This document shows positions 26,535 to 36,118 of a stretch of 64,000 nucleotides of DNA, piece after piece. How positions within the stretch are numbered: position 1 is the stretch's first letter; the number at the start of each line of letters is the position of its first letter. Under the pieces are notes generated by a model, which was not told the DNA's origin, made no database searches, and worked only from the letters and a program-made list of their open reading frames with translations. Position numbers and translations under genes: made by a program. Source of the stretch: Butyrivibrio sp. NC2002 (GTDB lineage Bacteria; Bacillota; Clostridia; Lachnospirales; Lachnospiraceae). The stretch is taken from the NCBI RefSeq assembly GCF_000702265.1, contig NZ_JNKZ01000004.1, positions 62,001-126,000 of the forward strand. The letters run 5' to 3'.

Positions 26535-27542
26535 TTATGCCTTAAATAATCCATATAACCCAAGGTACAGTTTGGCATTCATCCTAAACACAGATACCTT
26601 GATCTTATATCCTCCCGGCAGTTTAGAAAACGCCCGTTTTCTTTCAAGTGCATGTTCTATAAGGTCCTGACATGTACTTAATATGGCATTTATCATATCC
26701 GCATCAGCAGACTTTTTATCTTCTCTGCTCATACAGGCTATCTTCCCCGCAACCAGCATCGAGTTCATTATCTGTATCACTGAGAGCCTGTCCTTAACAT
26801 CCTCCGAAAAAGCATAACCGCTCTCTGTCATCTTTTCCTCTGCCTTTTTCCAGCAGATAAGCTGATGTGCGTAGCTCTCTTTAAAGGCGCTTTTCATCGC
26901 ACCTTCTTCATTGTCATAATAATTATATCCGCCTTCAGGAATAACAAAGAAATCCCTGCTATCTCCTTTTTTCAGAGCAAGGTCAAGAAGAAACAACATA
27001 TCTTCTCCAATTGAAAGCCCTTCGGGAAATACCACCTTATTCCTGACTATAGCTTCTCTCTTAAATAGCTTCCCCCACACATGGGTATTCTCTTGCAGTG
27101 TAACCAGGCTGATATACTCTATTCCGCTAAAGCAGCTTCCATCTTCAGCGCCATTATACATGTCAATAACATCCTTGCCGCTATCAAGCGCTTTTCTATA
27201 TAAAGTGCAAAGATATTCTTCTTCAACAGTATCATCCGAATCCACAAAAGCAATGTATTTACCGGAAGATAGCTCTATTCCGATATTTCTTGCATGGGAC
27301 ACGCCATGGTTACCGGTATGTCTTACAATTACCTTTTCTGATGCAAATTCATCACACATCTTCTTGCTGTCATCTGTTGAGCCATCATCCACCAGAATGA
27401 TCTCGCAGCTTGCACCCGCAAATTCAGGGTTGTTTTCAAGATGATCTGCAGCTGCTTTCACCGTTTCAAAGCATATTCTAAGTCTTTTTTGCGCCTGGTA
27501 TACAGGAATAATGATACTTATATCAGTATTTGTCCCATTCAT
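26535..27542 (-). CDS. GT2 family glycosyltransferase
   Basis: A 335-residue GT-A enzyme. IIIPVYQAQKRL near residue 10, the VDDGSTDDS motif near residue 50 and AFVDSDDTVEEEYL near residue 98 are the nucleotide-sugar and metal sites of GT2 inverting transferases. The C-terminal 110 residues are helical with no membrane segment. The ATG at 27542 lies inside the end of the DUF6056 gene (20-base overlap), coupling translation. The sugar transferred cannot be assigned. Confidence 0.87.
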   Translation of the reverse strand: MNGTNTDISIIIPVYQAQKRLRICFETVKAAADHLENNPEFAGASCEIILVDDGSTDDSKKMCDEFASEKVIVRHTGNHGVSHARNIGIELSSGKYIAFVDSDDTVEEEYLCTLYRKALDSGKDVIDMYNGAEDGSCFSGIEYISLVTLQENTHVWGKLFKREAIVRNKVVFPEGLSIGEDMLFLLDLALKKGDSRDFFVIPEGGYNYYDNEEGAMKSAFKESYAHQLICWKKAEEKMTESGYAFSEDVKDRLSVIQIMNSMLVAGKIACMSREDKKSADADMINAILSTCQDLIEHALERKRAFSKLPGGYKIKVSVFRMNAKLYLGLYGLFKA

Positions 27543-28929
27543 CCCTATCCACTCCTAAAAGCGTTTTAAATCCATAGTAATTCGCCATCATCATATTGTT
27601 CCAGTTGGTCCAGTCCTCAGTTATATCGCAGTCGTATGCTGCAGTATATCTGTTCTCAAACTGGGGTCTGAGCATTGGTGCCTCAGCATCCTCCGCGCCT
27701 TTTTTTGACCATTCTTCAAGATAGTCGTATCTTTCTTTTTCTTCGCGGTATATTCTCACAAGGCTCGCACCACAGTCAAGATATGTAAATAGCATATAAA
27801 GGAGCATTAGATAAACAGATGCCCTCTTTATAAGCTGTATCCACGTTTCATTTGTGGCAACATACTCAAACGCCTGAACTATAGCGATAATAAGGAATAT
27901 TCCGCCGCCAAAAAGCGCTCTGTTCTGAGGTGTCACGGTCAGTATCAGACTATAAGATGTCGCAAGGAATAAAAATCCAAAAACAAGAACATCCAAGAGT
28001 TCTGCCCATTTTCTGCCCTGGATCCTGAGAAAAACAACAAGTACAATAAACGCACCAATAAGCACTATAAATTCATCCCTGATAGCAAGGGTAATGTTCA
28101 TAAATCTTGCAGCCATTCCAAGAAGACCTGTGTGAAGCTCTTCTCTTCCTGCTGCCCTCAGCGCATTTCCGGGAGCAAGAACCATTATCGCAAGACCTGT
28201 AACATTGCCTACAAGTCCTGTTATCATCCAAATTTTCAGCTTTTTACCTTGTTTTAAATACATAGCAAGAAGGATGAGAATAAATAAAAGACATCCTCCA
28301 CTTGTATTTTCATTGCACCATCCGGCAAGAACACCTGCAATCAGCATCAAAACAGCCTTCAATACGCCTTTTTCTTTAGCCGTATCATCTAAAGCAATGC
28401 TTTTTTCTATGCTGCTTCTAAAGTAAGTGATAAAAGCCATTATTATAGTTGTTGTAAACAGATAATTGCAGGCACCCGTTTCCCACAATACCGTCTGTGC
28501 AAAAGAAACACCATACATCCACACAAGGAGCAGGATGAGCAGATATGCCAAAACATCATATTTTCTCGTCTTTTGGATATTTTTGTAAATAAGAAGCGAA
28601 AATATTGTAAATGCCGCAGAAGATATTATATTGAAAATCATTCTTCCGCCGCCAAAGATGTGAAGATCGGCAAACATAACGAGTCTTAGCATCATGTGCG
28701 CTACAGATCTTCCTGTCCAGCCAAGATACTGCTGCTTTTCCTGTGCAAGAAGTCCCGCAATGCTTCCTGCCTTTTTAACCTGGGAAAGATATGTCATATC
28801 ATCCATCATCATCGGCGTAAATAGTTCATATAAAAAAATAGTGGCAAAACAAAGAACAACTGAAATAACAAATAACCTCTTGCGGATATTTTCTTTTTTC
28901 ATTTCTTCAGTCTCTCTAATTGTCACCAT
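27523..28929 (-). CDS. DUF6056 family membrane protein (possible GT-C transferase or polymerase)
   Basis: About 468 residues with about 10-11 hydrophobic helices. The family hallmark is MMMDDMTYLSQVKKAG near residue 40, with a DD pair in the first external loop, followed by WTGRSVAHMMLR near residue 72 and WETGACNYLFT near residue 150. These match DUF6056 (PF19528). The acidic pair in that loop is GT-C-like. Function is not established; polymerase (Wzy-like) or lipid-linked-sugar transferase are the options. The frame continues upstream with GTG to 28941, but GGTGGAG is correctly spaced from ATG at 28929. It overlaps the GT2 gene downstream. Confidence 0.8.
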   Translation of the reverse strand: MVTIRETEEMKKENIRKRLFVISVVLCFATIFLYELFTPMMMDDMTYLSQVKKAGSIAGLLAQEKQQYLGWTGRSVAHMMLRLVMFADLHIFGGGRMIFNIISSAAFTIFSLLIYKNIQKTRKYDVLAYLLILLLVWMYGVSFAQTVLWETGACNYLFTTTIIMAFITYFRSSIEKSIALDDTAKEKGVLKAVLMLIAGVLAGWCNENTSGGCLLFILILLAMYLKQGKKLKIWMITGLVGNVTGLAIMVLAPGNALRAAGREELHTGLLGMAARFMNITLAIRDEFIVLIGAFIVLVVFLRIQGRKWAELLDVLVFGFLFLATSYSLILTVTPQNRALFGGGIFLIIAIVQAFEYVATNETWIQLIKRASVYLMLLYMLFTYLDCGASLVRIYREEKERYDYLEEWSKKGAEDAEAPMLRPQFENRYTAAYDCDITEDWTNWNNMMMANYYGFKTLLGVDRDEWDKY

Positions 28930-28947
28930 TTTATTCTCCACCCTGTC

Positions 28948-29967
28948 TTAACCTCTGTTTTTTAGTGAAAAAGCCGCGGTCAGGATAGACGCAGTTACAA
29001 CATTTGGCTTTCTCATCACTAAATATAATAACTGATTTCCCTTATCCTTTACAACAAGAGGACATTTTTTAACTCTGTTTTTAATATCCTCCTCTTTTAT
29101 CAGATCAAGGACTCTTTCTACTCGTCCTCCCTTGTGTTTAAGCTCGTTCTTCATCTGCAACATAAACATAAAGAGCTCTTCCTTCTCTACCATTACAGCA
29201 GATAGCTCCTTGTCGGAAAACTTATCTTCCATTACCTTTTTGATAGCAGCATCAAGGTATTTCATATTTTCATTCATCGTTTTGTCATAGTAGTGGACCA
29301 TGGACTTGTCATTGTAGTAATAATGGTAATAATACGAGTCCTTCATCACAACTATACGCTCTGCATCGAGCATAACAGGGAGCATAGCATTTACATCCTC
29401 TGCCATTCTGATCCTTTTATCAAGATATCCCAGATTATCCCTTATAAGACCTGCCCTTGTAAGCTTCATGCATCTGGACATGGCTACAGTCCTGTTTTCA
29501 TTTCCAAGGATGTTCCTGAAAATCTTTTGCTCAAGCTCAAGGCCTTCATAAATTCCGGGCGCAGCGCCATGCGCACACTTTGTCTGCCTGCCATCCTCAT
29601 GCTCTATCATATGATTGCAGCAGATTATCTCATTTTTCCCGGTCAGGTACTTTGACATCTCTTCGATCATGCAGGAATCCACAAAGTCATCGCTGTCAAC
29701 AAAGCTTAAATAATCTCCGCCGGCTACTCTTACGCCTTCCATCCAGGCAGAAATAAGGCCGCCGTTTTCCTTGTGGATAACCTTTATCCTATCGTCCTTA
29801 CGGGCATATTCATCACACATGTCCCCGCTTCTGTCCTTTGAACCATCATCAACCAGGATGATCTCCATATTGTCATAGGTCTGACTTCTTATGCTGTTTA
29901 CGCACTTTTCAAGATATTTCTCAGCACCGTATACCGGCACGATCACGCTAATAAAAAAATCTGCCAT
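28948..29967 (-). CDS. GT2 family glycosyltransferase
   Basis: A 339-residue GT-A enzyme, with ISVIVPVYGAEKYLEKCVNS at residues 6-25, LVDDGSKDRSGDMCDEYA after it and DYLSFVDSDDFVDSCM near residue 88. The C-terminal part is soluble. Its N-terminal half closely matches common Firmicutes capsule transferases. The ATG at 29967 follows GGAGATAAT and the gene is 14 bp downstream of the phosphoglycosyl transferase stop. It is therefore a candidate for the second sugar on the lipid carrier started by that enzyme (inference). Confidence 0.88.
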   Translation of the reverse strand: MADFFISVIVPVYGAEKYLEKCVNSIRSQTYDNMEIILVDDGSKDRSGDMCDEYARKDDRIKVIHKENGGLISAWMEGVRVAGGDYLSFVDSDDFVDSCMIEEMSKYLTGKNEIICCNHMIEHEDGRQTKCAHGAAPGIYEGLELEQKIFRNILGNENRTVAMSRCMKLTRAGLIRDNLGYLDKRIRMAEDVNAMLPVMLDAERIVVMKDSYYYHYYYNDKSMVHYYDKTMNENMKYLDAAIKKVMEDKFSDKELSAVMVEKEELFMFMLQMKNELKHKGGRVERVLDLIKEEDIKNRVKKCPLVVKDKGNQLLYLVMRKPNVVTASILTAAFSLKNRG

Positions 29968-29981
29968 ATTATCTCCGCTTT

Positions 29982-31391
29982 TTATCTGGCTCCGCGGCCA
30001 AATAAAACAACGCCCACTGTTTTTATCAAAATACGGATATCAAGTCCCAGTGACCAGTTATCAATGTACTGAAGGTCGAGTTTAACCACATCATCAAAGT
30101 CATCAATATCGCTTCTGCCGCTTATCTGCCACATTCCCGTAAGTCCCGGGGTCATACTGATCCTTCTTCTGTAATGCTGATTGTATTTGTCAAACTCATC
30201 CTCGGTCGGAGGTCTTGTACCCACAAGGCTCATATCGCCCTTTAATATGTTCCAAAACTGAGGAAGCTCATCAATACTTGTTTTTCTGATAAAAGCACCA
30301 ACCTTGGTAACTCTTGGATCATCCTTCATCTTAAACATAAGTCCGTCGATTTCGTTCTGATCCCGAAGCTCTTCCTTTATTTTTTCAGCATCGGTCCTCA
30401 TGCTTCTGAACTTATATATCTTAAAACGTCTGCCGTTTCTACCGATCCTTGTCTGTGAAAAGAAAACAGGTCCGGGAGAATCAAGCTTTATTGCAATAGC
30501 AACAAAAGGTGTAACTACCGCAGTTATAAGAAGTCCTACCAAAGAGCCCACTATATCGATAAGTCTTTTTACAATAAGTGCTCTGTATCTCTCGGTTCCG
30601 TTGATATAAGTAATCACGGAATATGTTCCAAGAGTACCAACTGAAGTACTTCCCGCTATTCCCGGAAGCTCTACGCAGTAGTGAACGGTCACACCCATGT
30701 CTCCAAAAGCCTCAATAGTCTCATTAAGAGCAGTCTGGCTTACATTAGGAGTATATATAAACACCTCGTCCAGAGGCATTCCTGTCATAACGTCAATGAT
30801 ATTTTTCTTATTTGCAAGAACTTCAACGCCCCTTATGACCATTCCTGTCATATCTTCATCGATACATACTGCACCAACGATCGAATAATTCATCTCGATC
30901 CTGTGCTGAAGATGTCTGATTGTCGGCATAAGGATCTCTTTTTCTGATACCACGATAAGCTTTATTGCTGTATCTCCGCTACTCCAGTACTTCTTGAGCA
31001 TACCCTTTATGCTCTGATGTACAAAAAGCATAAGCGCCATATTGATAAGCGCAAAGTAGAACATTACAAGACGTGAAAACTGCTCTGCGAGCTGTAATGT
31101 ATACGCAACAGCTATTGTTCCGAGAATAAGAACTACCGAATACTTAAAAATAGCAGTTCCCTCTTTCCAGACGGTTCTTTTTATATAATCCCTGTTGTAG
31201 TCAAGTGCGAAACTGTAAACTGTTCCAACCAGCATGAAAACAATACAGATATAGAAATGGAGCGATTTATCTCTCATGTCTCTGAAGTTAAAATATCTGA
31301 CATAAGTAGCTATCGCAAAAGACAGCATTATTGTCCCCATATCTGCAGCCCACAGAATGTAATTCAAAAGATATTTATTCTTTCCCTGCAA
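29982..31391 (-). CDS. Polyprenyl glycosylphosphotransferase (WcaJ/EpsE-type sugar transferase)
   Basis: A 469-residue protein with four N-terminal membrane helices (1-120), a Rossmann-like central part and a C-terminal sugar-transferase domain. The C-terminal domain shows KRLIDIVGSLVGLL (re-entrant helix), YKFRSMRTDAE, SIDELPQFWNILKGDMSLVG and PGLTGMWQISGRSDI. It transfers a sugar-1-phosphate to undecaprenyl phosphate and starts repeat-unit synthesis on the inner face of the membrane. The start is TTG at 31391, eight bases after GGGAGGA; no earlier ATG is in frame. It ends 14 bp before the GT2 gene. A second, shorter initiator is at 40,069-40,704. Confidence 0.92.
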   Translation of the reverse strand: MQGKNKYLLNYILWAADMGTIMLSFAIATYVRYFNFRDMRDKSLHFYICIVFMLVGTVYSFALDYNRDYIKRTVWKEGTAIFKYSVVLILGTIAVAYTLQLAEQFSRLVMFYFALINMALMLFVHQSIKGMLKKYWSSGDTAIKLIVVSEKEILMPTIRHLQHRIEMNYSIVGAVCIDEDMTGMVIRGVEVLANKKNIIDVMTGMPLDEVFIYTPNVSQTALNETIEAFGDMGVTVHYCVELPGIAGSTSVGTLGTYSVITYINGTERYRALIVKRLIDIVGSLVGLLITAVVTPFVAIAIKLDSPGPVFFSQTRIGRNGRRFKIYKFRSMRTDAEKIKEELRDQNEIDGLMFKMKDDPRVTKVGAFIRKTSIDELPQFWNILKGDMSLVGTRPPTEDEFDKYNQHYRRRISMTPGLTGMWQISGRSDIDDFDDVVKLDLQYIDNWSLGLDIRILIKTVGVVLFGRGAR

Positions 31392-31394
31392 CTT

Positions 31395-32360
31395 TTAGTC
31401 CTCCCGGCTTTTAGAAAAGCCCAGCTCCCTTTTTATCTTGTGATAAGCCTTTCTCATAAATCTGCCTGCCGTAATGTCTATCTTGTGAGTAAGTTTCATA
31501 AAAGGAGTAATCTTCGGCATATAGAGATGCTCGTATTCACCAAGATGATATCTTAAATACTCAGGATAGGTTTCGTCAACTTCGACCCTCTCAAACTTTG
31601 CCTTCCTGCCAAATATATCCTCTCCAAGGATCAGATGGTCCATTGTTTCAGCAAGAACTTCGCGGTCATTATATTCCTGATGAGCGGCAGCTTTGACCTT
31701 AACGCCGATTCTCTTTGCAGGATTTGTCTCCTTGTATCCGCCCATGTAGCCAAAGTGCCATCCGCCATCCGCAACTCTTACAGACTTTTCATCGCAGGGT
31801 GAAACCAGATCCCTAAGCCTTACAATACCTTCCTTCGGGATATTGTCTATGCTGCAGACCTTGGTTCCAAGCCATTTTCTGTCCTCTTCCCTGATTTCCG
31901 GAAACTCACCTGTAATAGATAACAGCTTGCCTGATTTTTCCTCCATATTGAGGAAAGCATAAAAATTCCTCTGGGCAAGATGATAAACCCTGGTCTTATC
32001 AAAATTATCGATTATTTTTTTAAGGGCTTTGGGACTAGGTATCTCATCGCAATCACCGAAAATTATAATATCATCACTCGTTGCATCTTTTATGCCTTCT
32101 ATCAGATGATTCTTCTGAAAATAATCTCTCTCATGAGTAACCTTGAAATCCCTGTCTTCTCTTACAACAACATATTCAATCTTGTGAAGAAATTCCTTGA
32201 ACATATCCTTGTTTTTTTCAAAGCAAAGCTCCTTCTCCTGTCCGGAAAAAGTAGTAGTTGCTTCTTCAATTACAAACTTATCCACATACGGGTCAAGAAT
32301 GTGAAGCCTAAGCTTTAAAATATCAAGTTCATTAAAAAAAGGAATTAAATCATATACCAT
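31395..32360 (-). CDS. GT17 family glycosyltransferase
   Basis: A 321-residue protein matching GT17 (PF04724). DLIPFFNELDILKLRLHILD (residues 4-23), then VDKFVIEEATTTFSGQEKEL, IIFGDCDEIPSPKAL near residue 98 and GGWHFGYMGG near residue 195 are the family markers. The best-known members add bisecting N-acetylglucosamine to mannose in eukaryotes; bacterial members are poorly studied but are expected to add a HexNAc. A GDCDE acidic site stands in for DxD. Its ATG follows GAGAGAATATT. It lies four bp from the initiator gene, so translation is probably coupled. Confidence 0.84.
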   Translation of the reverse strand: MVYDLIPFFNELDILKLRLHILDPYVDKFVIEEATTTFSGQEKELCFEKNKDMFKEFLHKIEYVVVREDRDFKVTHERDYFQKNHLIEGIKDATSDDIIIFGDCDEIPSPKALKKIIDNFDKTRVYHLAQRNFYAFLNMEEKSGKLLSITGEFPEIREEDRKWLGTKVCSIDNIPKEGIVRLRDLVSPCDEKSVRVADGGWHFGYMGGYKETNPAKRIGVKVKAAAHQEYNDREVLAETMDHLILGEDIFGRKAKFERVEVDETYPEYLRYHLGEYEHLYMPKITPFMKLTHKIDITAGRFMRKAYHKIKRELGFSKSRED

Positions 32361-32391
32361 AATATTCTCTCAAATCTACGGACTTTTTCTG

Positions 32392-33165
32392 TCAGTCTTT
32401 AAATCCGTGCTTTTGTCTCCAGCTCTTTGTCTTTCTCCAAAAAAGAAGCGGCCTTATCGCATTTTTTATTCTCTTATCAGGGCTGTAAAATCTTGGATAG
32501 TCTGCATTCTCGCCTCTCCACTTATGAAAAGTAAAGGGCTCTATTCCTTTATTCTCCGGAAGTGCATGCTCTCTTCCAAAATAAACAGCCTCCTCTAAAG
32601 GAGCTATTTTTATACCTTCCTGCTCCATCTCCTTTTTCAGATAGCAGCAGATATAGATGTCTTCGTTATAAAAATCATCATATACAGGAACCCACTTACT
32701 GTTATGTTTCCCCGGATATTCCATAAGTCTCTTGGATCTTATCGAAACAGAATTGCCAACCCTGCACAGATTACCCTCTCTGTCTCTGTAGAGATAGTCA
32801 TTATCAGGAATCGGCCAGGGAGCTCCTATATAGTCATAATTTAGAAATTCATCCCGCCACAGTTCAGGATGAATTACAAATCCGTCAGCATGAACTATCA
32901 GCGCATAATCAGTTTTGATATGCCTGCACAGTTCATAGGTCATCTTATAATTAAATTTATCAATGCTATCAAGTTTATCAGTATAAGAAAATCTCACATT
33001 CTTTGGCAGATAAAACGGTTTTTTATCGGATATAAAAACCACATCGCCAAAATCTATGTCCTTCATACTGTACTTCAAAGCTTTGACTGTCTCATAAACG
33101 TTAACACTTGTCATAGCACAAAGCGTTACATTCTTAAGGCAAAGCTTTTTTGATGTATTACTCAT
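32392..33165 (-). CDS. DUF5672 family protein (predicted glycosyltransferase)
   Basis: A 257-residue soluble protein. ALIVHADGFVIHPELWRDEF near residue 88, then YDYIGAPWPIP, NEDIYICCYL and a final HKWRGENADYP are recognised from DUF5672 (PF18922). The HADGF and NEDIYIC segments resemble nucleotide-sugar and metal sites of GT-A folds. A glycosyltransferase role is likely but unproven. It starts 17 bp after the GT11-like gene ends and follows AAGGATATTTAAG. Confidence 0.83.
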   Translation of the reverse strand: MSNTSKKLCLKNVTLCAMTSVNVYETVKALKYSMKDIDFGDVVFISDKKPFYLPKNVRFSYTDKLDSIDKFNYKMTYELCRHIKTDYALIVHADGFVIHPELWRDEFLNYDYIGAPWPIPDNDYLYRDREGNLCRVGNSVSIRSKRLMEYPGKHNSKWVPVYDDFYNEDIYICCYLKKEMEQEGIKIAPLEEAVYFGREHALPENKGIEPFTFHKWRGENADYPRFYSPDKRIKNAIRPLLFWRKTKSWRQKHGFKD

Positions 33166-33182
33166 CTTAAATATCCTTATCT

Positions 33183-34229
33183 TTACTCAGCTTTAAATAC
33201 CTTAATGATTCCAAGTCTTCTCTCGAGAGACCTTATGATCTTCTTGCAGAAAAATACTCCATACAGGCATTTTCTCCTGATTATCTGACAATATGATCTC
33301 ACCTTGCCGGGTTTAATGTTCCTTCTTGCATAAAGGGACGACTTCTTCTTGTACTCAGCAAGTTCAGCCCTGCACTCAGGCGCTTCCCATATTCTGCCCT
33401 TCTTATCCTGATAGTGAAGGAAGCTGTATATATTCTGCTCTGATGACCAGAACCCATCTGATACATTATGTCTTGCCCAGTATTTAGGTGCAATCGCGTA
33501 TTTCAGCTCTGTGCTTGATAAAACAGGCATTATTGAAAATGATGAGTTTGACAGGATTAAATATCTTGCGTTTTTAATTGTCACATAATCCTTGCCCATA
33601 TCAAAGTGATGGCATTCGTATTCAGGAAGAACCTTCCTTGCAGCTTCCTCATCCTCCGTAACAACCATAAACCTCATATCAGGGTTTATCTTCTTCATAT
33701 TCTTAATGGCATTTAAAAAATAACGCCTGTCTAGATATAGCTCCGGGTGATCTGTATACTCACCACCTCTTATATTGATTATGCACAGATCATCTGCTGT
33801 ATATTCATAGGACTCCGCTTCAGGTTTTACATGAAGCCAGTTCCTGATCTCATCCCTGTATTTTTCAAAATAACTCTCATCCTGCATATTGCCGTAAATA
33901 AGAGTATTGTCTTCTATATCGAACATCCTGGGATCGGCGCCGCTTATATAACAGCCGTTACTCATATCATGTCTGGAATTACCCATGTAGAGTCTGTCAT
34001 CCTGCTCGATGAAAATATTGAATTTATCCTTATCCTCCATGGGAATCTCTTTTCCCATGTCTATGTCCATAAAATACATACCCCTGCTCGAATGGAAAAC
34101 ATTTCCAATCTGCCCGGGGTTAATAAATCCAAAATCAACGCCTTTTTCAGCTGCCATACATCTTGTTGTCACATAAAAAAACAACTGATTTCCAAGGCCG
34201 TATCCTTTTATTAATTCTGTTCCTATCAT
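33183..34229 (-). CDS. GT11-related protein, divergent fucosyltransferase-like
   Basis: About 348 residues. IKGYGLGNQLFFYVTTRCMA at the N terminus matches GT11 motif I, and ILSNSSFSIMPVLSS near residue 228 matches the C-terminal motif. The usual HxRRGDY is replaced by NIRGGEYTDHPEL near residue 163, so the GDP-binding site is altered and the donor may differ from GDP-fucose. The C-terminal 80 residues are Lys/Arg-rich, fitting membrane association. The open frame reaches a TTG at 34277, but ATG at 34229 has a better ribosome site and begins at the family motif. Confidence 0.75.
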   Translation of the reverse strand: MIGTELIKGYGLGNQLFFYVTTRCMAAEKGVDFGFINPGQIGNVFHSSRGMYFMDIDMGKEIPMEDKDKFNIFIEQDDRLYMGNSRHDMSNGCYISGADPRMFDIEDNTLIYGNMQDESYFEKYRDEIRNWLHVKPEAESYEYTADDLCIINIRGGEYTDHPELYLDRRYFLNAIKNMKKINPDMRFMVVTEDEEAARKVLPEYECHHFDMGKDYVTIKNARYLILSNSSFSIMPVLSSTELKYAIAPKYWARHNVSDGFWSSEQNIYSFLHYQDKKGRIWEAPECRAELAEYKKKSSLYARRNIKPGKVRSYCQIIRRKCLYGVFFCKKIIRSLERRLGIIKVFKAE

Positions 34230-34292
34230 AATTTTTCCATCCCGTGGCCATATATAGCGCCACTTAAAACGCACCAAAGCTAAACAAAAGCT

Positions 34293-36110
34293 TTATGCAT
34301 GAATTATAGTCTTTCCCTCTAGACTACTTTCAACAATCTTCTCATCCTTAACTTCGTAGATGATATCACATTTCTCAATAGTATTTAGTCTGTGTGCAAT
34401 GATGATCATTGTCTTCTTGCCGTGGAAGCTATTTATCGCCTCCATAACAGCAGCTTCTGTTTCATTATCAAGAGCACTTGTAGCTTCATCAAATACAAGG
34501 ATCTCCGGATTGTGATAAAGCGCTCTTGCAATACCTATTCTCTGTCTCTGACCGCCTGATAATCTTACGCCCCGGTCACCTATTTTGGTGTCGAGTCCTT
34601 CCGGAAGAGTCTTTATGAAATCAGCAAGCTGAGCTTCCCTGCACACTTCCCATATTCTATCATCATCAATCTTATCAGCAGCTATACCAAATGCGATATT
34701 ATCTCTTATTGATTCATCAATAAGATAGATACTCTGAGGAATATAACCTATCTGTGCAAGCCATGACTCATAGTTACTAAAGATATTAACTCCGTCGCAC
34801 AGAATATCTCCGGACTTTATATGCAAAAGTCCAAGAAGTATATCAACTATTGTAGATTTTCCGGCTCCCGATGATCCCATGATACCAACAGACTTACCCT
34901 TGGGAACTATCATGTTTGCACCTGTAAATATATTCTTATCTGAATCAGGATATGCAAAAACTATGTCCTTAAGCTCTATCTTGTCATTTAGCTTAAGCGC
35001 AGGTCCTGCAATAGCCATTCTCTCAGCTTCCATCTTCTTATCTGTCTTCATGGATTCACTCAGATTATTGTAGACAAAGTCAAGACTAGGCTCCTCATAA
35101 GCTATTTCTGTAATATATGTATTTATTCTGTTTGCACCGGGCATAAGTCTTACAGCTGCAACACCGAATGCAGCAAGCTGCGTCATAAGACGATTCACAT
35201 CTCCGCCGCCTGCAACATAAACCATGATAAATCCAAATACGGAAGCCATGAATACAGTTTCGATCATAAGTCTGGGCAGATTATTCAAAACCGTATAATC
35301 CCTTCCAGTCTCAGCACCGATCTTGCCTGATTCGTAATAGTTTCTGATAAAAAAGTCCTGTCTGTTCAGAACCTTTACGTCCTTAAGACCGTAGATAGCC
35401 TGGATTCTCCACTTTGCAATCCTTGACTGAATATTCTGGTTCTTCTTACCAATCTCATTCATACGGGGTTTGATAAACTTGGTGCTAAGCAATGTCATTC
35501 CCGCAAGAACAACGATAATAAGAACCGCCATCTTCCAGTTCGTGTACACAAGGAATGCTCCAAGGAATAGCGATACAACACCCTCTGTCGCAAGACTTAG
35601 AAGTGCAAGCATCAACGAAAACATATGCGGTATATCGCTATCAGTTATTCTAAATACCGTAGGTATGTCCGCGCCAAGATAATCCTCATAGGGTCTGTTC
35701 AAAAACTCCCTCATAACCCTTGATATCATGTCATTTCTGGTTCTTGCAATAAAAGTATTCTGCTGATATGTGAGAAACAATAGATAAAGATTCTTGACGA
35801 TATAAACCAAAATGAGAAGCGCCATTATGGCACAAATCTGTTTCTTGTCGGTATTAAGCCCCAATGATAACGCAATATCATTCACCATTGGAACCTTATC
35901 CATAAACTTATGGAGCGATTCAGGATTAAGGATTACCGTAACTACTGGAACAAGCATTGATACTCCAAGTGTTTCAAACACACCACCTATAAGTATCATT
36001 ATTCCCAAAATAACCAAGTATCTCTTCTGCCTCTTATCGAATATATAATTGATTTTTTGAAAAAGCGAAAGCTCCTCCGCTTTATTATCATCAGGTTTTC
36101 CTAAACTCAT
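34293..36110 (-). CDS. ABC transporter with fused TMD-NBD, MsbA/PglK-like lipid-oligosaccharide flippase
   Basis: A 605-residue half-transporter. Six membrane helices occupy about residues 30-330. The ATPase follows, with GIMGSSGAGKST (Walker A, near residue 412), YIPQSIYLI (Q-loop), LSGGQRQRIGIARAL and ILVFDEATSALD. It resembles PglK and MsbA, which flip undecaprenyl-linked oligosaccharides outward. Together with the two initiators it offers a Wzx-independent export route, distinct from the TagGH-like pair at 17-19 kb. It starts nine bp past the end of the following GT11 gene and is preceded by AAGGTAGTTT. Confidence 0.9.
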   Translation of the reverse strand: MSLGKPDDNKAEELSLFQKINYIFDKRQKRYLVILGIMILIGGVFETLGVSMLVPVVTVILNPESLHKFMDKVPMVNDIALSLGLNTDKKQICAIMALLILVYIVKNLYLLFLTYQQNTFIARTRNDMISRVMREFLNRPYEDYLGADIPTVFRITDSDIPHMFSLMLALLSLATEGVVSLFLGAFLVYTNWKMAVLIIVVLAGMTLLSTKFIKPRMNEIGKKNQNIQSRIAKWRIQAIYGLKDVKVLNRQDFFIRNYYESGKIGAETGRDYTVLNNLPRLMIETVFMASVFGFIMVYVAGGGDVNRLMTQLAAFGVAAVRLMPGANRINTYITEIAYEEPSLDFVYNNLSESMKTDKKMEAERMAIAGPALKLNDKIELKDIVFAYPDSDKNIFTGANMIVPKGKSVGIMGSSGAGKSTIVDILLGLLHIKSGDILCDGVNIFSNYESWLAQIGYIPQSIYLIDESIRDNIAFGIAADKIDDDRIWEVCREAQLADFIKTLPEGLDTKIGDRGVRLSGGQRQRIGIARALYHNPEILVFDEATSALDNETEAAVMEAINSFHGKKTMIIIAHRLNTIEKCDIIYEVKDEKIVESSLEGKTIIHA

Positions 36111-36118
36111 AAACTACC

